DNA of 64,000 bases, from the NCBI RefSeq assembly GCF_005768555.2, contig NZ_VCHX02000182.1, forward strand, positions 20,002 through 84,001, written 5' to 3'. A model generated the notes under the pieces. The model saw nothing but the letters and a program-made list of their open reading frames with translations. It did not search any database and was not told the origin of the DNA. The DNA is from Streptomyces sporangiiformans. Its GTDB lineage: Bacteria; Actinomycetota; Actinomycetes; Streptomycetales; Streptomycetaceae. Of this stretch, positions 33,090 to 40,840 are shown one piece after another; the first letter of the stretch is position 1, and each line of letters begins with the position of its first letter. The position numbers and the translations under genes are program-made.

Positions 33090-34810
33090 TTTTCCGGCTC
33101 CTGGTCGGTGGCGTGCAGAGCAGCTCGTATCTGGGTGACCGTCAGCCACTTCTGCGGGGCCAGGATCTTGGCGATCTGTGGGGCGAAGGACGGGGACGCG
33201 ACGACGACCTCGGCGGTGGGGCCGTCGGCCACGGTTTCGCCGTCGGCGAGGATGACGACGCGGTGCGAGAGTTCGGCTGCCAGTTCCACGTCGTGCGTGG
33301 CCAAAACGATCGCGTGCCCCTGGGACGCCAGCTCGCGCAGGACCGTGACCAGGCGCGACTTCGCCGCGTAGTCGAGGCCGCGGGTCGGTTCGTCCAGGAG
33401 GAGCAGCGGAGGGCGGGCCGTCAGGACGACCGCCAGGGCCAGGGCGAGCCGTTGGCCCTCCGAGAGGTCGCGGGGGTGGGTGCCGTCCGCGATCCCGGGG
33501 AGCAGCTCGGACACCAAGGTGCGGCATGTGCCCGGCTCCGCGCCGGCGTCGCAGTCGGCGGCCGCGCACTCGGCGGCCACCGTGTCCGCGTACAGCAGAT
33601 CGCGGGGCTCCTGCGGTACGAGGCCGACCCGTCGCACGAGGTCACGGGGTGCCGTCCGGTGCGGTACGGCCCCGCCGACCCGTACGGATCCCGCCGCCGG
33701 TTCGACCAGCCCGACGAGCGCGCTGAGCAGCGTGGACTTGCCGGCGCCGTTCCGGCCCATGAGCGCGATGGTCTCGCCGGGGGCCACGGTCAGGGTGACG
33801 TCGTGGAGCGCCTCGATACGGCCTCGGCGGACGGTGAGGTTGTTGATCTCAGCAACTACGGCTGTTTCGGCGGGGGTTGGGATGGCGGTAGCGCGCTTGC
33901 GGAAGAGGCGGGAGCGGTGCTGTACGGGGCGGGGAGCGGGCGGCGGGGGTGTCGGGGCCGCGACTTCGGCCTTGTTCACTTCCTCGTACGCCACCCCCTC
34001 CAGCCGTTCCCCCAGCGCCCCCGCCCTCCGGCGCGCGTCGCGCACCGTCAGCGGCAGCGGGGACCACTCGGCGAGCCGGCCCAGGGCGACGACCGGCGGG
34101 TACACCGGTGAGACGGCCATGATCTCGGACGGCGTGCCGGGCACGAGCGGGGCGCCTGGGGACGGGAGAAGGGCGACCTGGTCCGCGTACTGGATGACGC
34201 GTTCGAGGCGGTGTTCGGCCATCAGGACCGTGGTGCCGAGGTCGTGGACGAGGCGCTGGAGGACGGCGAGGACCTCCTCCGCGGCGGCCGGGTCGAGTGC
34301 CGAAGTCGGCTCGTCGAGGACCAGGACGCTGGGGTGCGGGGTGAGGACCGAGCCGATCGCCACCCGCTGCCGCTGACCGCCCGACAGCGTGGCGATCGGA
34401 CGCTCGCGGAGGTCCGCCAGGCCGAGCAGGTCAAGGGTCTCCTCGACGCGGCGGCGCATCACGTCCGGCCCCAGGCCCAACGACTCCATGCCGTACGCGA
34501 GTTCGTCCTCCACCGTGTCCGTGACGAAGTGCGCGAGCGGGTCCTGCCCCACCGTGCCGACAACATCGGCGAGTTCGCGCGGCTTGTGCGTACGTGTGTC
34601 GCGGCCGGCCACCGTCACCCGGCCGCGCAGGGTGCCGCCCGTGAAGTGCGGCACCAGCCCGCTCACCGCGCCCAGCACCGTCGACTTCCCGACCCCGGAC
34701 GGACCGACGAGCAGCACCAACTCCCCTTCGGGAACGGTGAGATCGATGCCCTGGACGGTCGGCCCGGCCGCCCCGTCGTACGTCACGGAGACATCCTCGA
34801 AGCGGATCAC
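33086..34810 (-). CDS. ECF transporter ATPase, fused EcfA-EcfA' (two ABC domains)
   Basis: A 574-residue protein with two ABC cassettes. The first has GPSGVGKST, LSGGQRQRVAIG and VLVLDEPTSALDP. The second has GRNGAGKST, LSEGQRLALALA and LLLDEPTRGLDY. The two domains are separated by a Pro-rich linker near residue 300. It energises the ECF transporter with the EcfT and S subunits. The GTG at 34810 follows AGGAG and overlaps the EcfT stop (GTGA); the frame is open far upstream in the EcfT gene but those starts are inside it. The second cassette's signature LSEGQ is a variant. Confidence 0.9.
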   Translation of the reverse strand: MIRFEDVSVTYDGAAGPTVQGIDLTVPEGELVLLVGPSGVGKSTVLGAVSGLVPHFTGGTLRGRVTVAGRDTRTHKPRELADVVGTVGQDPLAHFVTDTVEDELAYGMESLGLGPDVMRRRVEETLDLLGLADLRERPIATLSGGQRQRVAIGSVLTPHPSVLVLDEPTSALDPAAAEEVLAVLQRLVHDLGTTVLMAEHRLERVIQYADQVALLPSPGAPLVPGTPSEIMAVSPVYPPVVALGRLAEWSPLPLTVRDARRRAGALGERLEGVAYEEVNKAEVAAPTPPPPAPRPVQHRSRLFRKRATAIPTPAETAVVAEINNLTVRRGRIEALHDVTLTVAPGETIALMGRNGAGKSTLLSALVGLVEPAAGSVRVGGAVPHRTAPRDLVRRVGLVPQEPRDLLYADTVAAECAAADCDAGAEPGTCRTLVSELLPGIADGTHPRDLSEGQRLALALAVVLTARPPLLLLDEPTRGLDYAAKSRLVTVLRELASQGHAIVLATHDVELAAELSHRVVILADGETVADGPTAEVVVASPSFAPQIAKILAPQKWLTVTQIRAALHATDQEPEK

Positions 34811-36018
34811 GAAGGCTCCTTGGGGGCACGAAGGGCGGCAGGGGCATGTACGGGGGCGAGGGCTGGGGCGGGGGCTGGGGCGACGAAGGAAGGGACGAGG
34901 CCGAGCAGGATCGCGGCGGCCGGCCACAGGGGCAGGGTCGGGGACGCCAGGGGTACGACGCCGGGGTGCAGGGCAGCGGGGTCGTACGAGCCGTAGAGGA
35001 TCAGCAGCGCGGCGACCCCCGCGCCGGACGCGGCGACCAGCCACGCACGGACGCCCCACACGTCCGGCCGGTAGCGCGTGCGCAGCGAGCGGCGGCCACC
35101 CAGCCACAGCCCGGCGAGGGCCGCGCCGACTCCGGCCAGCAGCACGGGCAGGCCGTAACCGCCGCCCTCCGCCGTGAGCAGTCCGTACGTTCCCGCGCAG
35201 ACACCGACCAGGCCACCGAGGGTCAGGGCGGCGGTGGTGCGGCGGACCGCGGGCGCCACCTCGGCGGTGCGGCCGTATCCGCGCGCGTCCATCGCCGCCG
35301 CCAGCGCGACGGAACGCTCCAACGCGCCTTCCAGGACCGGGAGTCCGACCTGGAGCAGTCCGCGCATCCCGCTGTCGGGACGGCCGCGCAGACGGCGTGC
35401 GGCACGCAGACGCTGTACGTCCGCGATCAGGTTCGGCGCGAAGGTGAGCGCGACGACGACGGCGACTCCCGCCTCGTACAAGGCGCCCGGGAGGGACTTG
35501 AGGAGCCGGGCCGGGTTGGCGAGCGCGTTCGCCGCGCCGACACAGACGAGAAGCGTGGCCAGTTTCAGGCCGTCGTAGAGGGCGAAGACCAGGCCTTCCG
35601 CGGTGACGCGGCCGCCGACCCGGATGCCCTGCGCCCAGTGGGGGAGGGGGAGTTCGGGCAGCGTGACGAGGGTGTGGGTGCCGGGGACGGGCGAGCCGAG
35701 GAGGACGGCGAAGACGAGTCGGACGGCGAGTACGGCGAGCGCGAGTTTCACGAACGCGCCGTACGAGCGGGACCAGGGGGCATCGGTGCGACGAGCCGCC
35801 ACCACATATCCGGCCACGCCGATGAGGAGCGCGAGGAGGAGGGGGTTCGTGGTGCGGGAGGCGGCGGTTCCGAGGCCGAGCGCCCAGAGCCACCAGGCGC
35901 CCGGGTGGAGGGCGTTGGAGCGGGTCGTCACCGGGGCGCGCAGCTGTCGCCGGGCGGTGCGGGGCGGCTGCTCGTTGCGGACCGACTGCTCGTTGCGGAC
36001 CGACTGCGCCTTGCTCAT
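34807..36018 (-). CDS. ECF transporter transmembrane component EcfT
   Basis: A 403-residue membrane protein with about eight hydrophobic segments. The cytoplasmic coupling helices carry the EcfT Ala-Arg motifs (RLRAARRLRGR and AAAMDARGYGR). The N-terminal cytoplasmic end has a duplicated SVRNEQ hexapeptide, encoded by two identical 18-bp units at about 35971-36006. It pairs with the fused ATPase downstream (GTGA overlap) and the S component. The C-terminal tail is Pro/Ala-rich. Confidence 0.88.
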   Translation of the reverse strand: MSKAQSVRNEQSVRNEQPPRTARRQLRAPVTTRSNALHPGAWWLWALGLGTAASRTTNPLLLALLIGVAGYVVAARRTDAPWSRSYGAFVKLALAVLAVRLVFAVLLGSPVPGTHTLVTLPELPLPHWAQGIRVGGRVTAEGLVFALYDGLKLATLLVCVGAANALANPARLLKSLPGALYEAGVAVVVALTFAPNLIADVQRLRAARRLRGRPDSGMRGLLQVGLPVLEGALERSVALAAAMDARGYGRTAEVAPAVRRTTAALTLGGLVGVCAGTYGLLTAEGGGYGLPVLLAGVGAALAGLWLGGRRSLRTRYRPDVWGVRAWLVAASGAGVAALLILYGSYDPAALHPGVVPLASPTLPLWPAAAILLGLVPSFVAPAPAPALAPVHAPAALRAPKEPS

Positions 36019-36029
36019 CGACGCCCCTG

Positions 36030-36728
36030 TCAGCCGCGCCGCCGACGCGTCTGCCAGATCGCGGCAGCGCCCAGCACCGCCACGGCCCCGACGCCCGCTG
36101 CCAGACCCAGGGACGGCCCCTGATCGCCGGACTCGCCGTCGGCGCCCTGGTCATTGTGAGGCTCTGCGGAAGCAGTCGGATCGGCGGCAGCAGTCAGGTC
36201 GGCGGAAGCCGTCGGCTCGGTGGCCGAGGCCCGCTCGCCGCAACCGGTGCGCGGGTAGCCCGAGATGGCGCAGAGCAGGGCGTTGGTGTCGTAGCGCAGC
36301 GGCTTCGCGACGGCGGCGAGCGCGTCCGCCGCCGTGGCGTCCTCCGGGACTCGGGCGCAGGCCGTACGCGGGCGAGGCGGCGTCTCGCCGGACGGAGCGT
36401 CCGCGCCCGTCCCGAAGTCGAGGACGAGGGCGACCCGTTTCACGCCGTCCCGCGCGGGAGTCCGCTCGCAGATCGTCGCGAAGTCCGCGCTCCCGCGCGG
36501 CTTCGCGGAGTCCTGAGAGTCCTCGCTCACCGAGAACCGGAACCCCTGTACGTCACCGTCCGAGGGCCGCACGATCGACGGCCCCTGGGTCGCGTACACC
36601 CACTTGCCGCCGTCGAACTCCCAGAAGGACCAGTACCGGTAGCCGGCCGCGTCCGCCTGCGCCGGCCCCGCCGCCGTACCGAGCACGGCGAGCAGGACGC
36701 CGAGGACCACCAGGACCTTGCGGGTCAC
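36030..36728 (-). CDS. Secreted, membrane-anchored protein, possibly the beta (DUF4430-like) half of a transcobalamin-like pair
   Basis: A 232-residue protein with a Sec signal (KVLVVLGVLLAVLGTAAGPAQA), a globular part beginning GYRYWSFWEFDGGKWVYATQ, then Thr/Ala-rich linker and a C-terminal transmembrane segment (AAGVGAVAVLGAAAIW) with a basic end. I recall this as the SCO2322-type family of unknown function. The WxYaTQGP segment and its place beside the alpha/alpha toroid gene resemble the small beta domain of transcobalamin, but this is inference. The GTG overlaps the upstream stop. It lies in the riboswitch operon. Confidence 0.7.
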   Translation of the reverse strand: MTRKVLVVLGVLLAVLGTAAGPAQADAAGYRYWSFWEFDGGKWVYATQGPSIVRPSDGDVQGFRFSVSEDSQDSAKPRGSADFATICERTPARDGVKRVALVLDFGTGADAPSGETPPRPRTACARVPEDATAADALAAVAKPLRYDTNALLCAISGYPRTGCGERASATEPTASADLTAAADPTASAEPHNDQGADGESGDQGPSLGLAAGVGAVAVLGAAAIWQTRRRRG

Positions 36729-38008
36729 GGCTGCTGCTTCTTGTTGCGGCCGCTGATCAGGAACCCGACGCCGATGCCGCCGACCAGGCCGACACCGATG
36801 ATCCACCAGAGGCTGACCCCGCCGTCCTCGTCGTCGTTCTGCTTCGTCTTGTCGCCCTTGTCGCCCTTGTCGGCGGGGCCGGCGGAGGCATCGGAGGCCT
36901 GCCCCGCCGGCCCGGTCGCCCCGAGCTGCTTGACCAGGTCCGCGCCGCCGAAGTCGCGTGGATCCGTACCGGTCGCGTGTGCCGCGAAGATCAGCTGGGC
37001 GTACGCGGCCGGGCCGCTCTTCGCCGCCCAGGTGCCGGAGTTCTTCTCCAGCCAGGCGAGCGGCTTCCCGGCCTCGGACGTACGGCCCGCTGCGGCGAGC
37101 GCGACGACCGCGTCGGCGGTGTTGCCGTGGTCGGGCTGGTCCTCGGCGCCGGCGAGCGCGGACTTCAGATAGCCGTTCTTGGCGAGAGCACCGGTGAGGT
37201 AGGCGGCACCGTTCGCTGCCGCGTCCTGACGCGTGAAGGAGTCACCGCCCTCGCACTTGGAACCCTTCGACGCGTCGTCCCCGGCCTTGTCCCCGGCCTG
37301 TGTCACCAGTCCCTTGCCGAGCGAGCCGAGCAACCCTGCCGTCGTGGCGTCGGCATTCGCGGCCAACCGGCCCTTCTTGTCCGGCTGGAAGGCGAAGGCG
37401 CCGCCGCCGTCCTCGTCGCACGGGACGGAGAGCGCGAGCAGTGCGTCGTACGGTGTCTTCTCGTCCTTCGACGGCACGTCATCGGGGTCGATGTCCGCGG
37501 CTTCCAGGGCGCCGATCACCACGGACGTCGAGTTCGTGTCGCTGGCCCCGCCCGGGGCGTACCCCCAGCCTCCGTCCTCGTTCTGCACGGACTTCAGCCA
37601 CTTCACGGCGGCGCTGGTCACCGAATCGTGCCCGCCGAGCGCCTCCAGGGCCTGCACCGCGGCGGCCGTGCTGTTGGTGTCGACCATCGTCTTGGCGCCG
37701 CACCGCGCGCTCGCGTCGGCGCGGTACGGCGCGAACGCCCCGTTCGCGCAACTCTGACCGGTGAGCCAGTCGACGGCCTTCGCGGCGGGCTTCACACCCA
37801 CGGTGTGCTGGGCCAGCAGCGCGAGCGACTGCCGCCAGACTCCGTCGTACGTCGGGTCGGTGCTGCCGAACAGACCGGAAGGGAACGCCTGAGACGCGGA
37901 CGCGGACGGGGATACGGAGGGGGACTCGTCGGCGAGGGCGGCCGGCGCGCACACCGTACCGATCACGGCGGTGGCGGCCAGTAAGGCGGCGCTGCGGCGA
38001 ACAATCAT
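36725..38008 (-). CDS. Secreted alpha/alpha-toroid protein, intrinsic-factor/transcobalamin-like, membrane anchored
   Basis: A 427-residue protein with a Sec signal peptide (RRSAALLAATAVIGTVCAPAALA). Repeated helical units carry the prenyltransferase/squalene-cyclase/intrinsic-factor pattern (VDWLTGQSCANGAFAPY, WLKSVQNEDGGWGYAPG, NSTSVVIGALEAADID, NGAAYLTGALAKNGYL). The C-terminus has a hydrophobic segment and a KKQQP end. It heads the operon under a cobalamin riboswitch, so it may bind cobalamin outside the cell and pass it to the ECF transporter. The same fold occurs in human intrinsic factor. ATG at 38008 begins at the signal peptide. Confidence 0.75.
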   Translation of the reverse strand: MIVRRSAALLAATAVIGTVCAPAALADESPSVSPSASASQAFPSGLFGSTDPTYDGVWRQSLALLAQHTVGVKPAAKAVDWLTGQSCANGAFAPYRADASARCGAKTMVDTNSTAAAVQALEALGGHDSVTSAAVKWLKSVQNEDGGWGYAPGGASDTNSTSVVIGALEAADIDPDDVPSKDEKTPYDALLALSVPCDEDGGGAFAFQPDKKGRLAANADATTAGLLGSLGKGLVTQAGDKAGDDASKGSKCEGGDSFTRQDAAANGAAYLTGALAKNGYLKSALAGAEDQPDHGNTADAVVALAAAGRTSEAGKPLAWLEKNSGTWAAKSGPAAYAQLIFAAHATGTDPRDFGGADLVKQLGATGPAGQASDASAGPADKGDKGDKTKQNDDEDGGVSLWWIIGVGLVGGIGVGFLISGRNKKQQP

Positions 38009-38094
38009 GATCGGCGGGTGCCTCTCTGTGCTCACGGAGAGCCGGGCAGCCCAGAGCCCCGGGCGGCTCGGCCCCGTATGCCTCGACGGTGCCG

Positions 38095-38116
38095 GTCACC
38101 GGCGGTCTCCGGTGAC
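38095..38116 (-). other. Perfect hairpin in the riboswitch expression platform
   Basis: GTCACCGG pairs with CCGGTGAC around a 6-base loop, between the riboswitch core and the first gene of the B12 operon. It could act as the switching hairpin. Confidence 0.45.
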
Positions 38117-38124
38117 GCGAGCCG

Positions 38125-38290
38125 GTCACGTTCCACACGGGGCATTCCGGCTCACCGCCCACGGCCTGTGTCTGGTGTCTGAGGGCGATTCACGATTGGG
38201 GTCTCCCCTGCTCGAGCGGAGTCGAGAGCTTGGGGAAGGGTCAGCGCCGGATTTGCACCGGCTTCCCCCCGTACGAGTGTGATGACGACC
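38125..38290 (-). ncRNA. Cobalamin riboswitch upstream of the ECF operon
   Basis: On the minus strand the conserved B12-box region GGGGAAGCCGGTGCAAATCC followed by GGCGCTGACCC is present (38238-38277). The outer ends can pair as a P1-like stem (GTCATC...CAC at 38290 with GTG...GTGAC near 38125). The usual CGCAACGGT following the box is not seen. Instead a palindrome (38205-38235) follows. It lies about 120 bases before the alpha/alpha-toroid gene. Confidence 0.75.
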
Positions 38291-38370
38291 TCCTCACTGT
38301 ACCGGCCCGTAGCAAGACGCTGAGGTCCGGCCCGGCGGCCCCGGCTCACCCGGCCCGGTAGCTTCGACGC

Positions 38371-39078
38371 ATGCGACGTCACCTACAGTCCGGCCGCCGG
38401 CTCGGCTCCGGCCGTACGGCGGATGTGTACGCGCTCGACGACGAGGCATGGGTGCTGCGCCGCTACCGCGACGGATACGGGGACGCGCCGGCCGAGGCGG
38501 CTGTCATGGAGTACGTACGAGGACACGGCTATCCGGTGCCGAAGGCCAGGGCGACGTCCCGCTCGGACCTGGTGATGGAGCGGCTGTCCGGCCCGACCAT
38601 GATCGAGGCGCTGGCAGCGGGCGAACTCGAAGCCCAGGAGGCGGGAACGACGCTCGCGCGGCTGCTGGGCAGCCTGCACTCGATCCCGCCCCGCTGCCAC
38701 TCGGCCGACCCCGCCACCCGCGTCCTGCACCTCGATCTGCACCCGGAGAACGTGATCCTCACGCCGGACGGCCCCGCGGTGATCGACTGGGACAACACGG
38801 AGGAGGGCTCGCCCGGCCTCGACTGGGGCATGTCCGCCGTCATCCTGGCCCAGGTCGCCACCGCCACCGACGACCCTCGCGCACCGCTGGCCCACGACAT
38901 CCTGGCCGCCCTGCTCGACGGCTGTCCCGATCCGTCCCTCCTGACGGACGACCGGCACGGAGGCCTCGCACCGGCGAGAGCGCGCCGCGCGGCCGACCCG
39001 ACGATGAGCCCGCACGAGGTCGAACTCCTGAGCACCGCCGAGGATTTGATCCGTACGCTGCTGAAGTCCACTCACTGA
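38371..39078 (+). CDS. Aminoglycoside/choline-kinase-like phosphotransferase (APH family)
   Basis: A 235-residue kinase-like protein with the N-lobe GSGRTADVYALDDEAWVLRRY, the catalytic loop LHLDLHPENVIL (Brenner motif HxDxxxxN) and VIDWDNTEEGSPGLDWGM. The family phosphorylates small molecules; the substrate here is unknown. It is shorter than clinical aminoglycoside kinases. It begins at an ATG with weak ribosome site, is divergent from the B12 operon and overlaps the convergent SnoaL-like gene by 7 bases. Confidence 0.85.
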   Translation: MRRHLQSGRRLGSGRTADVYALDDEAWVLRRYRDGYGDAPAEAAVMEYVRGHGYPVPKARATSRSDLVMERLSGPTMIEALAAGELEAQEAGTTLARLLGSLHSIPPRCHSADPATRVLHLDLHPENVILTPDGPAVIDWDNTEEGSPGLDWGMSAVILAQVATATDDPRAPLAHDILAALLDGCPDPSLLTDDRHGGLAPARARRAADPTMSPHEVELLSTAEDLIRTLLKSTH

Positions 39079-39512
39079 CGCGGCGTCGGACCTCCGAAGG
39101 GCAGGTGGAGGGTCCGGGAGGCGAGCAGCCAGGTGTCGCCGACTCTGCGGAACGTGTCCTCGTAGTTTCCGACCTGCACCGGGGCCCGGGCCGGGGTCAT
39201 GCCGCCGGTGTGGCCGTCGACGCGGTACGTCGCGAAGTACGAGGTGGCCGTGGCCGTGGTCGGCGAGTCCACGGTGACGAGGACGTTGGCCATCATGCGT
39301 CGGGAGAGGCGGTCCGCGGGGCGCGAACCGAAGTACGTCCGCAGGGCGTCCCGCCCCTCGACGAGCCGCTCGCCCTCGGGCCACTCCCAGGTGCCGTCCT
39401 CCGTGAACAGCTCGGCCACTGTGGCGGGTTCACCGAGATCGAGGCGGCGGACGAAGTCCAGGATGACGCGTTCACAGGCGCGCTCGGCGAGCAGCTGATC
39501 GAGTGGGTCCAT
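39072..39512 (-). CDS. SnoaL-like/NTF2-fold protein
   Basis: A 146-residue protein of the NTF2-like superfamily: helical start (LLAERACERVILDFVRRLDLG), ELFTEDGTWEW, YFGSRP, and final strands DTFRRVGDTWLLASRTLHL. SnoaL-like proteins include isomerases, hydratases and small binding proteins. The pocket residues cannot be assigned. It lies beside the MBL hydrolase and dehydrogenase genes that may belong to a KstR-like set; sterol isomerases use this fold, but no evidence links it. Confidence 0.75.
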   Translation of the reverse strand: MDPLDQLLAERACERVILDFVRRLDLGEPATVAELFTEDGTWEWPEGERLVEGRDALRTYFGSRPADRLSRRMMANVLVTVDSPTTATATSYFATYRVDGHTGGMTPARAPVQVGNYEDTFRRVGDTWLLASRTLHLPFGGPTPRQ

Positions 39513-39602
39513 GGGGGACAGGTATCAGTTCCGCGGCCGGAGTCTCACCCGCTTTTCATTTGTGCGGACGAGAGCGAAGGCTCTGATGACGTGCGGCGGC
39601 GA

Positions 39603-40646
39603 TCAGGCGGACACGGCCCTGTACGTCACCGGATCGCTCCCCGTCACCGCCTCCGCGCGCCCCAGCTTCACCAGCCGTCGCAGGTGGGCCTCGGCCTCCG
39701 AGACCGCGATGTTCCGTGAGCCGTAGGGGATCTGCTCCCAGGGCCGGTTCCACTCCATGCGTTCGGCGAGCTGCCAGGGGGTGAGCGCGGTGGTGAGGAG
39801 GGAGAGAAGCCCGGTCAGCCGGGCCTCGTGATGGGCGAGCAACTCCCGTACGCGGGACGGCGCGTCGGTGAACGGATGCTGATGCGCCGGCAGGACCTCG
39901 GCGGGGGCCAGGCGTCCGACGCGCTCCAGGGAGTCGAGGTAGTCGCCGAGCGGGTCGGTGACGGTGGCGTCGTCCGGGTCCTCGTACAGGCCGATGTGCG
40001 GCGTGATCTCGGGGAGGAGGTGGTCGCCCGAGAACAGGCGGCCGCTGCCGGGGAGTTGCGCCGGATGCTCCTCCTCCAGGTGGAGGCAGACATGGCCCGG
40101 CGTGTGACCCGGCGTCCAGATCGCGCGGAGGCGACGGCCCGCGAGGTCGAGGAGTTCGCCGGGGACGATCTCGCGGTCGGGGAGGGCGGAGTTCAGGCCC
40201 GGCATCGTCCGCGTCCGTCCCGATGCGCGGGCCGCGAGCAGCGGCGCCACGTGCGCGTCGGGGGCCCCGGCGGCCCGGAGTTTCTCGGCCATGTAGCCGT
40301 ACCAGCGCTCCTGCCGGGTCTCGCGGCTGCGGCGCACGATCGAGGCGTCGGCGGCGTGCATCGCGATCCACGCGCCGGAGGCCTCACGGACCTTGCCGGA
40401 CAGGCCGTGGTGGTCGGGATGGTGGTGGGTGATGACCACACCGTGGATCTCCGCGACCGAAGTGCCGCACGCCTCCAGGCCGTTGACCAGCGTGTCCCAG
40501 GATTCCGGGTCGTCCCACCCCGTGTCGACGAGGACCGGACCGCGGTCGGTGTCGAGGAGATGGACGAGAGTGTGCCCGAGCGGATTGTCCGGGATGGGGA
40601 CCTTCAGGGAGCGGACGCCTCCGCCGTGGTCGGTCACCTGTGTCAT
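39603..40646 (-). CDS. MBL-fold metallo-hydrolase with C-terminal helix-turn domain
   Basis: A 347-residue protein with the full MBL motifs: VVITHHHPDHHGLSG (HxHxDH), TPGHTPGHVCLHL and LFSGDHLLPE. The C-terminal region LLAHHEARLTGLLSLL ... LRRLVKLGRAEAV looks like a winged helix, as in hydrolases of the glyoxalase II type. It probably cleaves a thioester or lactone. ATG at 40646 with GGGGA upstream. It is divergent from an aldehyde dehydrogenase gene, with a KstR-like palindrome between them. Confidence 0.87.
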   Translation of the reverse strand: MTQVTDHGGGVRSLKVPIPDNPLGHTLVHLLDTDRGPVLVDTGWDDPESWDTLVNGLEACGTSVAEIHGVVITHHHPDHHGLSGKVREASGAWIAMHAADASIVRRSRETRQERWYGYMAEKLRAAGAPDAHVAPLLAARASGRTRTMPGLNSALPDREIVPGELLDLAGRRLRAIWTPGHTPGHVCLHLEEEHPAQLPGSGRLFSGDHLLPEITPHIGLYEDPDDATVTDPLGDYLDSLERVGRLAPAEVLPAHQHPFTDAPSRVRELLAHHEARLTGLLSLLTTALTPWQLAERMEWNRPWEQIPYGSRNIAVSEAEAHLRRLVKLGRAEAVTGSDPVTYRAVSA

Positions 40647-40759
40647 GGATTCCCCATCCCCGCCCGCGAGTGCGGGCACCTTCGGGCGTGTGGCGGTAGC
40701 GCGTGGCACACGGCGCATGGCGCTGTGGCCCATGGCGCATGGCCATTGCTCACTATAAC

Positions 40760-40803
40760 TAGAACTGGTATCAGTTCCCCGTACGTATCTGAAACAGTGT
40801 CAG
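40760..40803. promoter_or_regulatory. KstR-box-like sites between MBL hydrolase and aldehyde dehydrogenase
   Basis: TAGAACTGGTATCA (40760-40773) matches TnnAACnnGTTnnA with one difference, and GAACTG-GTAT-CAGTTC (40762-40777) is a perfect palindrome. A second related site TGAAACAGTGTCAG (from 40790) is embedded in the palindrome CTGA-AACAGTG-TCAG. Confidence 0.6.
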
Positions 40804-40840
40804 GAAGTGGGAACGCCCGGCTCCCAGGAGGCAGTCGCTC

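Larger units (their letters stand above)
38009..38370. other. Riboswitch region and divergent promoter
   Basis: The 362 bases between the toroid gene and the phosphotransferase gene hold the cobalamin riboswitch on the minus strand and, near 38290-38370, the promoter of the phosphotransferase gene on the plus strand. No protein gene is supported. Confidence 0.6.
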
